A DNA stretch of 64,000 bases from an uncultured Verrucomicrobiota bacterium (GCA_903876795.1 CAIRBK010000008.1:1-64000); one strand, 5' to 3'; counted from the first letter of the stretch, positions 43,427-52,292 are shown. Notes: generated by a model not told the origin, from the letters alone. Made by a program: numbers and translations.

Positions 43427-45229
43427 ATGGATAAAAAGAACACGACCATCGGCGTCCTTCTGCTCCTCGTAGCCTTTGGCAGCCTCTTCCTCACCAGCCG
43501 GCACGCGCCCCAACCCGCTCCGGCGGCTCCGGTCGCCCCGGATTCTCCTGCGGCCTCCGGCCCGCAGCCGGTCACTCCCGCCGGTCCCGTGCTCAACGCG
43601 CCGGTCGCGCCCGCCTCCTCCGCCACCTTCGCCGCCCTCGCCAATGACAAGGCCGGCGAAACCGTCACCGCCCTCGGCAACGACTTCATCGAACTGCGCC
43701 TGACCGACTTCGGCGGCGCCATCCGCGACGTCGCCTTCAAAAAATACGGCGCCGAGCTCAACGCCTCCGACCCGTTCGTCTTCAACGCCGTCCACGCCGC
43801 CCCGATCCTCGCCTTCCAGTTTCCGGGCCTCGACCAAAACACCCGGTTCCAGCTCGTCAGCGCCTCGGCCACCGAGGTCGTTTACCGCGCGCTCTTTGAA
43901 AATCGCATCGAGGTCACGCGCCGCTACATCCTGCGAGCCCCCGGCGACACGGGAGGCGACCCCTATCGCATCCGCCACGAGACCACTTTCCGCAACCTCA
44001 CCGACCAGAGCGCCCCGTTGCCCAACCTGGTAAGCCTCGGCACCTCCGCGCTCGTCGGCCCGAGCGACACCGGACTCTACCTCAACGTCGCCTCCTACGA
44101 TGGCGACAAGGCCAACGTCACCGACCGCTCCAACCTCGAAGGCGGCGGCTTTTCCAGCTGGATCGGCCTGAGCGACGGCGCCCCCAAGGCCAGCGTCGAG
44201 CGCACCGAACCCGTCCTCTGGGCGGCCGTGAAGAACCAGTTCTTCGCCAGCCTCTTCACCCCCGAAAAACCCGGCACCGGCGTCGTCGTGCGCCGCGTCG
44301 AACTGCCGCCGCTCCCCGGCAGCTCGCACACCAACATCGGCCTGACCGGCGATCTCCGCCTCGACCTGCCCGTGCTCCCCGCCAACGGCATCGCCGCCTT
44401 CGCCGGCGACCTCTACGTCGGCCCCAAGGAATACACCCGCCTGGCCACGTTCTCCAAAAACGAGGACAAGGTCATGCAATACGACCGCTACTTCTTCAAC
44501 CGGATCTTCCTCTCCGGCTACGTCGCGCCGTTCATGAACTGGCTCATGAACCGCACCCACGACATCGTCGGCAACTGGGGCGTCGCCATCGTCCTCATGA
44601 CGATCCTCCTCAAGGTCGTCTCGCTGCCCTTCACGCTGGCCGCCTCCAAGTCGGCCAAGAAGATGCAGAAACTCCACCCGCTCATGCAGGCCGTGCGCGA
44701 GAAGTACAAGGACAACCCCCAGAAGATGAACCAGGCCACCATGGAGCTCTTCAAGGAGCACCGTGTGAACCCGATGGGCGGCTGCATCCCGATCCTCATC
44801 ACCATCCCGCTCTTCATTGCGTTCTTCGCGATGTTGCAAGGCACCGCCGAGCTGCGCTTCCAGTCCTTCCTCTGGGCGCACGATCTCTCCGCGCCCGACA
44901 CGGTGCTGCGGATCTTCGGCCTGCCGCTCAACATCATGCCGATCCTCATGGGCGCGACCATGATCTACCAGATGAAGCTGACCCCCTCGCCCACGATGGA
45001 CAGCACCCAGGCCAAGATCATGCAGATCATGCCGATCTTCTTCACCCTGATCTGCTATAACTTCTCCTGCGCGCTCGCCCTCTATTCGACCGTCAACGGC
45101 CTGTTCACCATCGGCCAGCAGCTCGTCGTCAACAAGCTCACCAAGGACGAGACCCCCACCCCGCTCGGCGTCCCCAGCGGCACCGGCAAGGGTGGCAAAA
45201 AGATCAAAAACGTCACCCCGAAGAAGTGA
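43427..45229 (+). CDS. yidC: Membrane protein insertase YidC
   Basis: 600 residues. It has the Gram-negative layout: an N-terminal helix (TTIGVLLLLVAFGSLFL), a large periplasmic beta domain (about 60-345) and the conserved insertase core from YVAPFMNWLMNRTHDIVGNWG with ILLKVVSLPFTLAASKSAKKM, GGCIPILITIPLFIAFF and a final basic tail (KGGKKIKNVTPKK). It inserts small and multi-spanning proteins into the inner membrane, alone or with SecYEG. Its position after rpmH, rnpA and yidD is the standard gene order. Confidence 0.96.
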   Translation: MDKKNTTIGVLLLLVAFGSLFLTSRHAPQPAPAAPVAPDSPAASGPQPVTPAGPVLNAPVAPASSATFAALANDKAGETVTALGNDFIELRLTDFGGAIRDVAFKKYGAELNASDPFVFNAVHAAPILAFQFPGLDQNTRFQLVSASATEVVYRALFENRIEVTRRYILRAPGDTGGDPYRIRHETTFRNLTDQSAPLPNLVSLGTSALVGPSDTGLYLNVASYDGDKANVTDRSNLEGGGFSSWIGLSDGAPKASVERTEPVLWAAVKNQFFASLFTPEKPGTGVVVRRVELPPLPGSSHTNIGLTGDLRLDLPVLPANGIAAFAGDLYVGPKEYTRLATFSKNEDKVMQYDRYFFNRIFLSGYVAPFMNWLMNRTHDIVGNWGVAIVLMTILLKVVSLPFTLAASKSAKKMQKLHPLMQAVREKYKDNPQKMNQATMELFKEHRVNPMGGCIPILITIPLFIAFFAMLQGTAELRFQSFLWAHDLSAPDTVLRIFGLPLNIMPILMGATMIYQMKLTPSPTMDSTQAKIMQIMPIFFTLICYNFSCALALYSTVNGLFTIGQQLVVNKLTKDETPTPLGVPSGTGKGGKKIKNVTPKK

Positions 45230-45350
45230 TGCCGGGTAAACGCGGCGAGTAGTCAGCGGCGGCTGGCGGGCATGAGTAACCGGCTCATCCCCGACGCCAC
45301 CGTCCGACCACCCGCCACTCGCTCCCCGCCTCCCGCCGCTACTCCGCCCC

Positions 45351-46076
45351 ATGGCCGGCCATAACAAGTGGTCCAAAGTCAAACGCCAGAAGGCCGTCAC
45401 CGACAGCCGCAAGGGCAAGGTCTTCTCCCGCCTCTCCCGTGAAATCACCGTCGCCGCCAAAACCGGCGGCGGCGACCCCGAGGCCAACGCCCGTCTCCGC
45501 ACCCTGCTCGCCAAGGCCCGCGAGGCCAACATGCCGGTCGATAACGTTGACCGCGCCATCAAGAAGGGCACCGGCGAGCTCCCCGGCGTCACTTACGAGG
45601 ACGTCACCTACGAGGCCTACGGCCCCGGCGGCGTGGCCTTCGTCGTCAAGGTCACCACCGACAACAAAAACCGCGCCGCCGCCGACCTCCGCAGCCTGTT
45701 CACCAAGAGCGGCGGCAACCTAGCCGGCTCCGGCGCCGTGATGTTCCAGTTCCTCCACGCCGGCCAGTTCCTCGTCGCCAAGGACACGACGACCGAGGAA
45801 CGCCTGCTGGAGGTGGCCCTGGAAGCGGGGGCCGACGACGTCATCACGACCGACGACGGCCACGAGGTGCGTTGCGATGTCCATGCCTTCGACGCCGTGC
45901 AACACGCGCTGGAGTCCGCCGGCATCCGCTCGGAAAGCGCCGAGATCGCCTACATCCCCGTGACCACCGTGCCGGCGGACGCCCGTACGGCCGAAACCCT
46001 GGCCGAACTCCACGACCAACTCGACGCCCACGACGACGTGCAACAGGTGTTCTCCAACGAGGAGCCGGCCGGCTGA
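45351..46076 (+). CDS. yebC: YebC/PmpR family protein
   Basis: 241 residues starting MAGHNKWSKVKRQKAVTDSRKG, the hallmark N-terminus. It continues with GGGDPEANARLRTLLAKAREANMP, NVDRAIKKGTGELPG, YEAYGPGGVAFVV and SGGNLAGSGAVMFQF. The family has long been annotated as transcription factors; recent work links members to translation of difficult proline-rich stretches. Which role applies here cannot be read from sequence. It is a single gene on the plus strand 121 bp after yidC. Confidence 0.94.
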   Translation: MAGHNKWSKVKRQKAVTDSRKGKVFSRLSREITVAAKTGGGDPEANARLRTLLAKAREANMPVDNVDRAIKKGTGELPGVTYEDVTYEAYGPGGVAFVVKVTTDNKNRAAADLRSLFTKSGGNLAGSGAVMFQFLHAGQFLVAKDTTTEERLLEVALEAGADDVITTDDGHEVRCDVHAFDAVQHALESAGIRSESAEIAYIPVTTVPADARTAETLAELHDQLDAHDDVQQVFSNEEPAG

Positions 46077-46240
46077 GCCGCGCCGCCGCCCGTGGCGCCC
46101 GGCCACGGTCACGCAAGGCCCGCGATGAACAGCGCTCTTTGCGAAACACGCCCTTAAGCCCGGGGGTGTTTGCGTCGAACAACCATGTAGCGACTATCGC
46201 CACTTCGCAGCCGCGATTTGTTGCGACCGCTCCTTTACCC

Positions 46241-46747
46241 ATGACCGACCGCTCTTCGATCTCCACGGAACTCCTCGACAGCGCAGTCGGCCAGGCGCTG
46301 GCCCATGTTTTCCGGATTCTGGTCAATCAACCCATCCGTCTCGTGGAATCGGCCCAGGCTCTCGATCCTGCCCTGCCGGGCCCCGGCATCCAGATCATGG
46401 GCTGCGTCGGTTTTCTCGGTGATATCGACGGCGTGATCCACCTGCGTTTCACCGAGGCGTTTGCCGAGATCGCCTCCGGTCACATCCTGGGCATGACGCC
46501 CGAGGAGGTGAAAGCCGAGGGCTTCGACCAGCTGAAGGACAGCATCGGCGAACTGTGCAACATGTCGGTCGGCACCTTTAAAAACCGCCTGTGCGACCTC
46601 GGTCTCTCCTGCAAACTGACCCTTCCGACCGTCGTGCGCGGCGAAAACCTCCATGTGCCCTCCGTCAAAGGCACCACGCGGCGCATCTACCACTTTGAAA
46701 CCCTGGGACGCCCCCTCCTCGCCGACCTGCAAATCAAGACCGAGTGA
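46241..46747 (+). CDS. CheX-like chemotaxis phosphatase domain protein
   Basis: 168 residues, a stand-alone CheX/CheC-type fold. Family features are GCVGFLGDIDGVIHLRFTEA, a helix FAEIASGHILGM and the conserved DSIGELCNMSVGTFKNRL, which holds the Glu/Asn pair of the CheX phosphatase site, then KLTLPTVVRGENLHV. CheX dephosphorylates CheY-P. No other chemotaxis gene is in the window, so the partner response regulator is unknown. A frame open upstream to 45872 is spurious; the ATG at 46241 is well placed. Confidence 0.85.
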   Translation: MTDRSSISTELLDSAVGQALAHVFRILVNQPIRLVESAQALDPALPGPGIQIMGCVGFLGDIDGVIHLRFTEAFAEIASGHILGMTPEEVKAEGFDQLKDSIGELCNMSVGTFKNRLCDLGLSCKLTLPTVVRGENLHVPSVKGTTRRIYHFETLGRPLLADLQIKTE

Positions 46748-46809
46748 GGCCGGCGACCGCCACGCTCCAACGCAGGCCGGAGCGCGTCTTTCGGCTTGGA
46801 TGAAATTTT

Positions 46810-46838
46810 AGCGTTCATTCGCGTCCATTAGCGGTTAC
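46810..46838. repeat. Short intergenic phrase, family 3, copy ii
   Basis: The sequence contains GCGTTCATTCGCGTCC and ends ATTAGCGGTTAC. It shares the ending (G)CGGTTA(A)C and the TCATT/CATC spacing with 11323-11344 and 60449-60472. It lies 18 bp before the metX start. Confidence 0.35.
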
Positions 46839-46856
46839 ATCGTCGTCTTCCCAAAG

Positions 46857-48074
46857 ATGAACGACGCCGACGCCGAACCCCCTTTCCCCGCCCGCTCCGA
46901 ACCCGGAGAGGTGGGGTTGGTCGAGCCGCGCGACTTCGTTTCCAACGCGCCGTTCACCTTCGACAACGGCCTTGCCATCCCCGGCTTCACCCTGCGCTAC
47001 GAAACCTACGGGCACCTCAACGCCGCGCGCGACAACGCCGTCCTCATCTGCCACGCCCTCTCCGGCGACCACCACTGCGCCGGCATCCACTCGCTCACCG
47101 ACAAAAAGCCCGGCTGGTGGAATAACCTCATCGGCCCAGGCAAGGCCGTGGACACCAACAAATTCTTCGTCCTCTGCGCCAACGTCCTCGGCGGCTGCCA
47201 GGGCTCCACCGGCCCGTCCTCCCTCGATCCGCGCACCGGCCGGCCCTACGGCATCACGTTCCCCGCCGTCACCATCCGCGACATGGTGCGCTCCCAAAAA
47301 CTCTGGCTCGACTCGCTCGGGATCACGTCGCTCTACGCCGCCATCGGCGGCTCCATGGGCGGCATGCAGGTGCTCCAGTGGGCGATCGAATACCCGTCGT
47401 TCGTCAAGCGCGCCCTGGCCATGGCCACCACCGCCCGCGAGGGCGCCCAGGCCATCGCCTTCAACGAGGTCGGCCGCCAGGCAATCCTTCAGGACCCCGA
47501 GTGGAACCACGGCTACTACCCGAAAGGCGGCGGCCCCCGCGTCGGCCTGGCCATCGCCCGCATGATGGCGCACATCACCTACCTCTCCGACGCGTCCATG
47601 GACCGCAAATTCGGCCGCAAGGCCGTGCGGCCGCGCTCCTCCGCCGCCGACACCCCGGCGGCCGCGCCCGCCGCCATCGACTCGATGGAGGGATTGGATG
47701 CGGTCGCTCCCGCCGCCACCTTCGACGTGCGCTTCGAGGTCGAGAGCTACCTGCGCTACCAGGGCCGCAGCTTCATCAACCGCTTCGACGCCAACTCGTA
47801 TCTCTACATCACCCGCGCCCTCGACCAGTTCGATCTCGCCGCCGCGCACGGTTCGCTCGAACAGGCGTTCTCCGGCGTCCAGGCGGCGACCTTGGTCGTC
47901 GGCTTCACCAGCGACTGGCTCTTCCCGCCGGAGCAAAACCGCGCCATCGCCCTCGCCCTCCTGCGCGCCGGCAAACGCGTGAGCTACGCCGAGCTCGCGA
48001 CCGATCTCGGCCACGACTCCTTCCTGCTCGAATCGCCCCAGCTCTACGAGCTCGTGCGCGGTTTCCTCACCTGA
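46857..48074 (+). CDS. metX: Homoserine O-acyltransferase MetX
   Basis: 405 residues. Alpha/beta hydrolase fold with HALSGDHH, the catalytic elbow IGGSMGGMQVLQWA (Ser), the VGFTSDWLFPPEQN Asp and GHDSFLLE His. It activates homoserine with acetyl-CoA (succinyl-CoA in some relatives) for methionine synthesis. An Ala/Pro-rich insert (RPRSSAADTPAAAPAAIDS) interrupts the lid region. metW follows after 3 nt, as in many bacteria with this pathway. Acetyl rather than succinyl donor is the default guess. Confidence 0.92.
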   Translation: MNDADAEPPFPARSEPGEVGLVEPRDFVSNAPFTFDNGLAIPGFTLRYETYGHLNAARDNAVLICHALSGDHHCAGIHSLTDKKPGWWNNLIGPGKAVDTNKFFVLCANVLGGCQGSTGPSSLDPRTGRPYGITFPAVTIRDMVRSQKLWLDSLGITSLYAAIGGSMGGMQVLQWAIEYPSFVKRALAMATTAREGAQAIAFNEVGRQAILQDPEWNHGYYPKGGGPRVGLAIARMMAHITYLSDASMDRKFGRKAVRPRSSAADTPAAAPAAIDSMEGLDAVAPAATFDVRFEVESYLRYQGRSFINRFDANSYLYITRALDQFDLAAAHGSLEQAFSGVQAATLVVGFTSDWLFPPEQNRAIALALLRAGKRVSYAELATDLGHDSFLLESPQLYELVRGFLT

Positions 48075-48077
48075 ACC

Positions 48078-48731
48078 ATGTCCCGCACGGCCCACACGAC
48101 CGCCTCCAAGCCCACCGCCTCCGCGGCCAAGGCCCACCCCGTCAAACGCACGGTCGACATGCAGATCATCGCCGGCTGGGTCGAGCCGGGCTCGCGCGTC
48201 CTCGACCTCGGCTGCGGCCGCGGCGTGCTCCTGGAATACCTGGCCCAGACCAAGCGCGTGCACGCCGTCGGCGTCGATCTCGACTTCGACAAGATCTCCG
48301 CGTGCGTGCGCCGCGGCCTCACCGCCTACCAGGGCGACATGATGGCCCTCATGCGCGCCCTGCCCGAAAACCACTTCGACCGCGTCATCTGCTCGCGCAC
48401 CCTCGAGGAGCTGCCCGACCCCGGGGCCATCATCGAGCAGGCCCTGCGCATCGGCAAAAACGTCACCGTCGGCTTCGTCAACCACGGCTACTGGAAGAAC
48501 CGCGCCGCCGCCTTCTTCCTCGGCCGCAAACCCCAAAACGCGGTCTACACCACCGCCTGGTTCGAGAGCCGGCCCAGCAACCCCGCCAGCATCGCCGACT
48601 TCGAGGACTTCTGCTCGTTGCGCCAACTGCGGATCGCCCGCAGCGCCCACCTGCTCGGCGACTGGAAAAGCCCCTGCCCGCTGGCCCCCAACCTGCTCGC
48701 CGGCTACGCGCTTTACGACCTCACCCGCTGA
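48078..48731 (+). CDS. metW: Methionine biosynthesis protein MetW
   Basis: 217 residues. A class I SAM-methyltransferase-like fold starts with SRVLDLGCGRGVLLEYL, followed by GVDLDFDKISACVRRGL, QGDMMALMRALPENHFDRVI and the LGRKPQ.AVYTTAWFES segment typical of MetW. MetW associates with MetX and is needed for its activity in several bacteria. The N-terminal 20 residues (TTASKPTASAAKAHP) are a low-complexity extension. It lies 3 nt after metX. Confidence 0.93.
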   Translation: MSRTAHTTASKPTASAAKAHPVKRTVDMQIIAGWVEPGSRVLDLGCGRGVLLEYLAQTKRVHAVGVDLDFDKISACVRRGLTAYQGDMMALMRALPENHFDRVICSRTLEELPDPGAIIEQALRIGKNVTVGFVNHGYWKNRAAAFFLGRKPQNAVYTTAWFESRPSNPASIADFEDFCSLRQLRIARSAHLLGDWKSPCPLAPNLLAGYALYDLTR

Positions 48732-48750
48732 GGAAACTTCCATTTCGCCC

Positions 48751-50160
48751 ATGAATATGCCCCCGCTTGTCCCCTCGTTGCTCCTCGGCGGACTGTTCGG
48801 TCTCGCCCCGTTGTTCGCACAGCCCGCCCCCGAAACCGCCCCCGCAACCACCGAGACCGCGCCCGCCGCCGCCAAACCGGCTCCCTCCAAGGAAAAAGAG
48901 CCGCCCGCCGACCCGCTTTCCGACCTTAAAAACGAAAAGGAACGCCTCGCGCTCGAAAACAGCCTCGCCGAGGAAAAACTCCGCCAGCAACTCGCCGACC
49001 TCACCCAAGAGCGCAGCCGGTTGGCCGCCCAGGTTTCCCTGGCCCAGGAGCGCGCCCGCCTCGCCGCCCTCGAACAACAGGCCGAAATCGACCGGCTCAA
49101 ACAGGCCACCGAACTCATCAACCAGAAACTCGCCGCCGCCCAGGCCGAGCGCACCGCCGCCACCGCCGCCGAAGTCGCCGCCCTCAAGCAGAAGACCCAG
49201 CGCCTCCAGGCCGAAAACGAATTGGCCGCCGCCGAAAGCACCAAACGCACCCAGGCCATCCAGCTCGCCAACCAGGAAAACCAGCTCAAGCAACAACAGC
49301 TCCAGGTTGAATTGCAGTCGCTCCAGGCCGAGCGCGCCAAACTCGACACCGAGGTCGCCCGCCTCAATTCCCAGCTCGACCTGCGCGACAAGCGCGACCG
49401 CCTGCGCAACCTCGTCGGCCGCGAGCCCGTTTACACCAAAACTCCGTTCCAGGACGGCGTGCTCACCATCAGCGACCGCCGCATTCCGCTCAACGGCGTC
49501 ATCACCCAGCGCACCGCCGACTACATCCAGGAGCGCATCGATTACTTCAACAACCAGAACACCGAGTATCCCATCTTCATCGTCATCGACAGCTCGCCGG
49601 GCGGCTCCGTCATGGCCGGCTACAAGATCCTCAAGGCCATGGAGGGCAGCGCCGCCCCCGTTTACACCGTGGTGAAATCCTTCGCCGCCAGCATGGCCGC
49701 CGGCATCACCACCCTCTCCGCGCAGTCCTACGCCTACCCCAACGCCATCCTGCTCCACCACCAGATCCTCACCTTCAGCTTCGGCAACCTCACCGAACAG
49801 CGCGAAAGCGTGAAAGACCTCGAGGAATGGTGGCGCCGCCTGGCCGCGCCCATCGCCCAAAAGATGGGCCTCAGCCTGGAGGAGTTCATCAAGCAGATGT
49901 ATTCCAACCGCAGCACCGGCGACTGGATGGCCTTCGGCGACCGCGCCAAGGACCTCAAGTGGGTGGACCACATCGCGCAAACGATCCGCGAGGAATCCCT
50001 CGACCGCAACCCCGACACCGCCACCGCCTCCCCCGCCACCCGCGCCGAGGCCGAGCAGGTGGACGACACCGGCCGCGCCTACCAGAGCCTGCCGCGCCTC
50101 AACCCGGTGGACCGCTACTACCTCTACAACCCCGACGGCTACTACCGCCTCGCGCGCTGA
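48751..50160 (+). CDS. Exported ClpP-like serine protease with coiled-coil domain
   Basis: 469 residues. A signal peptide (MPPLVPSLLLGGLFGLAPLF, end near AQPAPE) is followed by a Pro/Ala linker, a long coiled coil (about 55-225) and a ClpP/SDH-type protease domain. That domain has SSPGGSVMAGYKI, the nucleophile Ser314 in KSFAASMAAGI, His337 in LLHHQ and Asp391 in STGDWMAF, which align with the Ser-His-Asp triad of ClpP. ClpP normally works in the cytoplasm with ClpX or ClpA; this one should be in the periplasm, where those ATPases are absent. The C-terminus is Tyr-rich (DRYYLYNPDGYYRLAR). Confidence 0.85.
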   Translation: MNMPPLVPSLLLGGLFGLAPLFAQPAPETAPATTETAPAAAKPAPSKEKEPPADPLSDLKNEKERLALENSLAEEKLRQQLADLTQERSRLAAQVSLAQERARLAALEQQAEIDRLKQATELINQKLAAAQAERTAATAAEVAALKQKTQRLQAENELAAAESTKRTQAIQLANQENQLKQQQLQVELQSLQAERAKLDTEVARLNSQLDLRDKRDRLRNLVGREPVYTKTPFQDGVLTISDRRIPLNGVITQRTADYIQERIDYFNNQNTEYPIFIVIDSSPGGSVMAGYKILKAMEGSAAPVYTVVKSFAASMAAGITTLSAQSYAYPNAILLHHQILTFSFGNLTEQRESVKDLEEWWRRLAAPIAQKMGLSLEEFIKQMYSNRSTGDWMAFGDRAKDLKWVDHIAQTIREESLDRNPDTATASPATRAEAEQVDDTGRAYQSLPRLNPVDRYYLYNPDGYYRLAR

Positions 50161-50172
50161 GCGGAGAAAAAA

Positions 50173-50199
50173 TGTAACCTTCCGGCGCCGCCGGCGTAA
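50173..50199 (+). promoter_or_regulatory. Putative autoregulated ECF promoter
   Basis: TGTAACC (50173-50179) and CGTAA (50195-50199) are separated by 15 nt and lie 14 nt before the sigma gene ATG. AAC-containing -35 and CGT-containing -10 elements at this spacing are the usual ECF sigma promoter form, and such sigma genes often drive themselves. The prediction rests on pattern only. Confidence 0.45.
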
Positions 50200-50213
50200 G
50201 CGGAGACAAACCC

Positions 50214-50786
50214 ATGCCGGATGCGTCTCCGCCCTCCCAGTCCACCGAACCCCCGCGATCACGGGATGCCCTCCGTGACCGCTTCGAGGACGTCGTGCAT
50301 GCACACGGTGCGCGCCTGCGACGCTTCCTGGCGCGCTACACCGGCGAACCGCACGCCGCCGAGGACCTCGCGCAGGAGACGTTCATCCGCGCCTACCGTC
50401 ATCTCGACCGTTTCGACGACCGGCGCCCCTTCGGCCCGTGGCTGTTCACGCTGGCCGCAAACCTCGGCCGCGATTTTCTACGAGCCCGCTTCCGCCGCGG
50501 CGAAACGTCCGACGGACTCGACGCCCTCGCGGAACCGGCCGACGGCTCGCCCGACCCCGCCGCCGCCTTGCGCGTACGCGAACGCGCCGAGGCCCTTGAG
50601 CACGCCTTGCTTCGCCTGCCCGCCACGCTCCGCGAGCCCGTGCTGCTTCACTACGAACTCGAATGGCCGGTCGCGGCCATCGCCGCCTACCTGCGCATCG
50701 ACGAAGGCGCGGTCAAAACCCGCCTTCACCGCGCCCGACGTCTCCTCCACGCCTGGCTGAGCACCCCGCCCTCCCGATCACCATGA
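50214..50786 (+). CDS. ECF-type RNA polymerase sigma factor
   Basis: 190 residues. Region 2 (HAAEDLAQETFIRAYRHLDRF then GPWLFTLAANLGRDFLRARF) and region 4 (LPATLREPVLLHYELEW, IAAYLRIDEGAVKTRLHRARRLL) are both complete, without other domains, as in extracytoplasmic-function sigma factors. It is coupled by ATGA at 50783-50786 to a membrane protein gene, the position usually held by the anti-sigma factor. A promoter-like TGTAACC/CGTAA pair precedes it. The inducing signal is probably at the envelope, given the downstream genes. Confidence 0.93.
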   Translation: MPDASPPSQSTEPPRSRDALRDRFEDVVHAHGARLRRFLARYTGEPHAAEDLAQETFIRAYRHLDRFDDRRPFGPWLFTLAANLGRDFLRARFRRGETSDGLDALAEPADGSPDPAAALRVRERAEALEHALLRLPATLREPVLLHYELEWPVAAIAAYLRIDEGAVKTRLHRARRLLHAWLSTPPSRSP

Positions 50787-51199
50787 CACCCGAACCGCTT
50801 TTCCCCGAAGACCAACTCCGCGCCCACCTGCAAACCGCGCCGGACACCGCACCCGACCCCGCCTGGGTGCGCGCCGTATGCGCCGGGGCCCGCCACACCC
50901 CGCAGGCGACTCCGGCCGTGCGACTCGCCGCCGCCGCGGCGGTGATCCTCCTCCTGGCGATCATCGCTGCCATCGGCCTGCGCCTGTTCGCACCCGTGCT
51001 CGCACCGGTGTTCGACGCCGCGATCACTTGCGGTCGCACGCTCTGGGCCTTCTCGCAAGGCGCGCCCGCGCTGCTCGCCGACGGCGCCCGCCATCTCGCC
51101 CTCGCGCCGTTCACACCCTGGCTGCTCCTTTCCCTGCTCGCCGTCGAATTCGGCGCGCTCGCCCTCTTCAACCGCCATTCGCCCTCCCGTCATGCTTAA
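50783..51199 (+). CDS. Small membrane protein, candidate anti-sigma factor
   Basis: 138 residues. A cytoplasmic N-terminal part (TPEPLFPEDQLRAHLQTAPD) is followed by two hydrophobic segments (LAAAAAVILLLAIIAAIGL and FTPWLLLSLLAVEFGALALF). It has no zinc-binding Cys/His motif of classic anti-sigma domains. Its role as anti-sigma factor is inferred from gene order and coupling with the sigma gene alone. It overlaps the next gene start by 8 nt. Confidence 0.7.
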   Translation: MTPEPLFPEDQLRAHLQTAPDTAPDPAWVRAVCAGARHTPQATPAVRLAAAAAVILLLAIIAAIGLRLFAPVLAPVFDAAITCGRTLWAFSQGAPALLADGARHLALAPFTPWLLLSLLAVEFGALALFNRHSPSRHA

Positions 51200-52283
51200 T
51201 CTTTCTTCATTCCGCCCGACCGTCCTCGCTTTGCACGGCGCGACCATGTTGTTGCTGGCCCTGCTGTCCGCCGCGCCGGCAAAGGCCGTGACGACCAGCG
51301 ACCTCGCCCAGACATGGGCGGACGAGGCCGCCGCCGCCACCCAAGACGCCGATGTGATCGAGGCGGGCGCCACCGTCTCAAACCTCAGCAGGATAAATCG
51401 CAACGTGGTCGTGCTCGGCGAGGTCAACGGCCCGGTCAACATCGTCAACGGCGACCTCCACGTGCTCGGCCGCGTCAATGGTCCCGTCTCCGTGGCCGCC
51501 GGTCGCGCCACCATTCTGGGCACGGTGAACGGCCGCGTGTCGGTGGTGGGCGGCGACCTGCGCGCGGCCGGCAAGATCCTCGGCGACACCTCGGTGGTGG
51601 GCGGTCGCATCCTGCGCGCAACCGGCGCCCGCATCGACGGAGCGACCTCGTCCGTGGGGCCGGCCGGCCTGAGCTCCATGACCACGTCCTTCAACTTCGA
51701 TTCGGGGAAGGACGCGATCGACCTGCGTCCGAAAACGCTCTGGGTGTGGTGGAGCGTGGGCGCGGGTTTGTTTCTGCTCGTCTGCTGGCTGGCCACATCC
51801 TCGATGATGACGCTGCTTTTCCCCGAAATGGTGCAACGCGCGTCCGAGATGCTCGCGCATGAAACCCTCAAGGTATTCGCCGCCGGCTTGATGTTCTGGT
51901 TTTTCTTCGGCATCGCCGCGCTGGTCGCGGTGCTCCTGAGCGGCTTCCTGATCGGGGTGCCGCTGCTGGGCGGATTGCTGCTGCTCGCCGTGGCGGTGCG
52001 CTGGATCGGCCTGGCCGCCCTGTTTCTGTGGATCGGCCGCGCCCTGCTGCGCAAGGTCCGCGGCGACGCCGCACCCGGCATCTGGGCCTCGCTGTGCGCC
52101 GGCGCGGTCGCGACGGCGCTCGTCCACATGATCCCGCTGGCCGGCATCGCCCTGTGGTTGCTGCTCTTCATCCCGGTCGCCGGCGCGGTCACGCTGGCCT
52201 TCGCCGAACGCCGGCGCGGTCGCGTGACCGTCATCCCGCCGCCTTCCGCACCCGCCCCGTCGACCGGCTTGCCTCAGGGCTGA
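51192..52283 (+). CDS. Membrane protein with polymer-forming (bactofilin-like) beta-helix repeats
   Basis: 363 residues. A signal peptide (LHGATMLLLALLSAAPAKA) is followed by about seven 20-residue turns of the kind seen in bactofilin or polymer-forming proteins (VVVLGEVNGPVNIVNGDLHV, VLGRVNGPVSVAAGRATI, ILGTVNGRVSVVGGDLR). The C-terminal half has four or five membrane helices (LWVWWSVGAGLFLLVCWLA onward). The repeat part should face the periplasm. It ends the sigma/anti-sigma operon and is a likely target or effector of the envelope response. Function unknown. Confidence 0.78.
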   Translation: MLNLSSFRPTVLALHGATMLLLALLSAAPAKAVTTSDLAQTWADEAAAATQDADVIEAGATVSNLSRINRNVVVLGEVNGPVNIVNGDLHVLGRVNGPVSVAAGRATILGTVNGRVSVVGGDLRAAGKILGDTSVVGGRILRATGARIDGATSSVGPAGLSSMTTSFNFDSGKDAIDLRPKTLWVWWSVGAGLFLLVCWLATSSMMTLLFPEMVQRASEMLAHETLKVFAAGLMFWFFFGIAALVAVLLSGFLIGVPLLGGLLLLAVAVRWIGLAALFLWIGRALLRKVRGDAAPGIWASLCAGAVATALVHMIPLAGIALWLLLFIPVAGAVTLAFAERRRGRVTVIPPPSAPAPSTGLPQG

Positions 52284-52292
52284 AACGCCGGC

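Noticed and set aside
45230-45350. A structured element between yidC and yebC
   Set aside because: The two halves show loose inverted similarity, but no continuous stem above 6 bp was found, which is expected in GC-rich DNA.
43424-45592. 722-codon minus-strand frame opposite yidC
   Set aside because: yidC is unmistakable; the antisense frame is a by-product of GC-rich codon use.
46815-49409. 864-codon minus-strand frame opposite metX, metW and the ClpP-like gene
   Set aside because: It spans three well-supported genes and shows no domain; composition is typical of antisense shadow frames.
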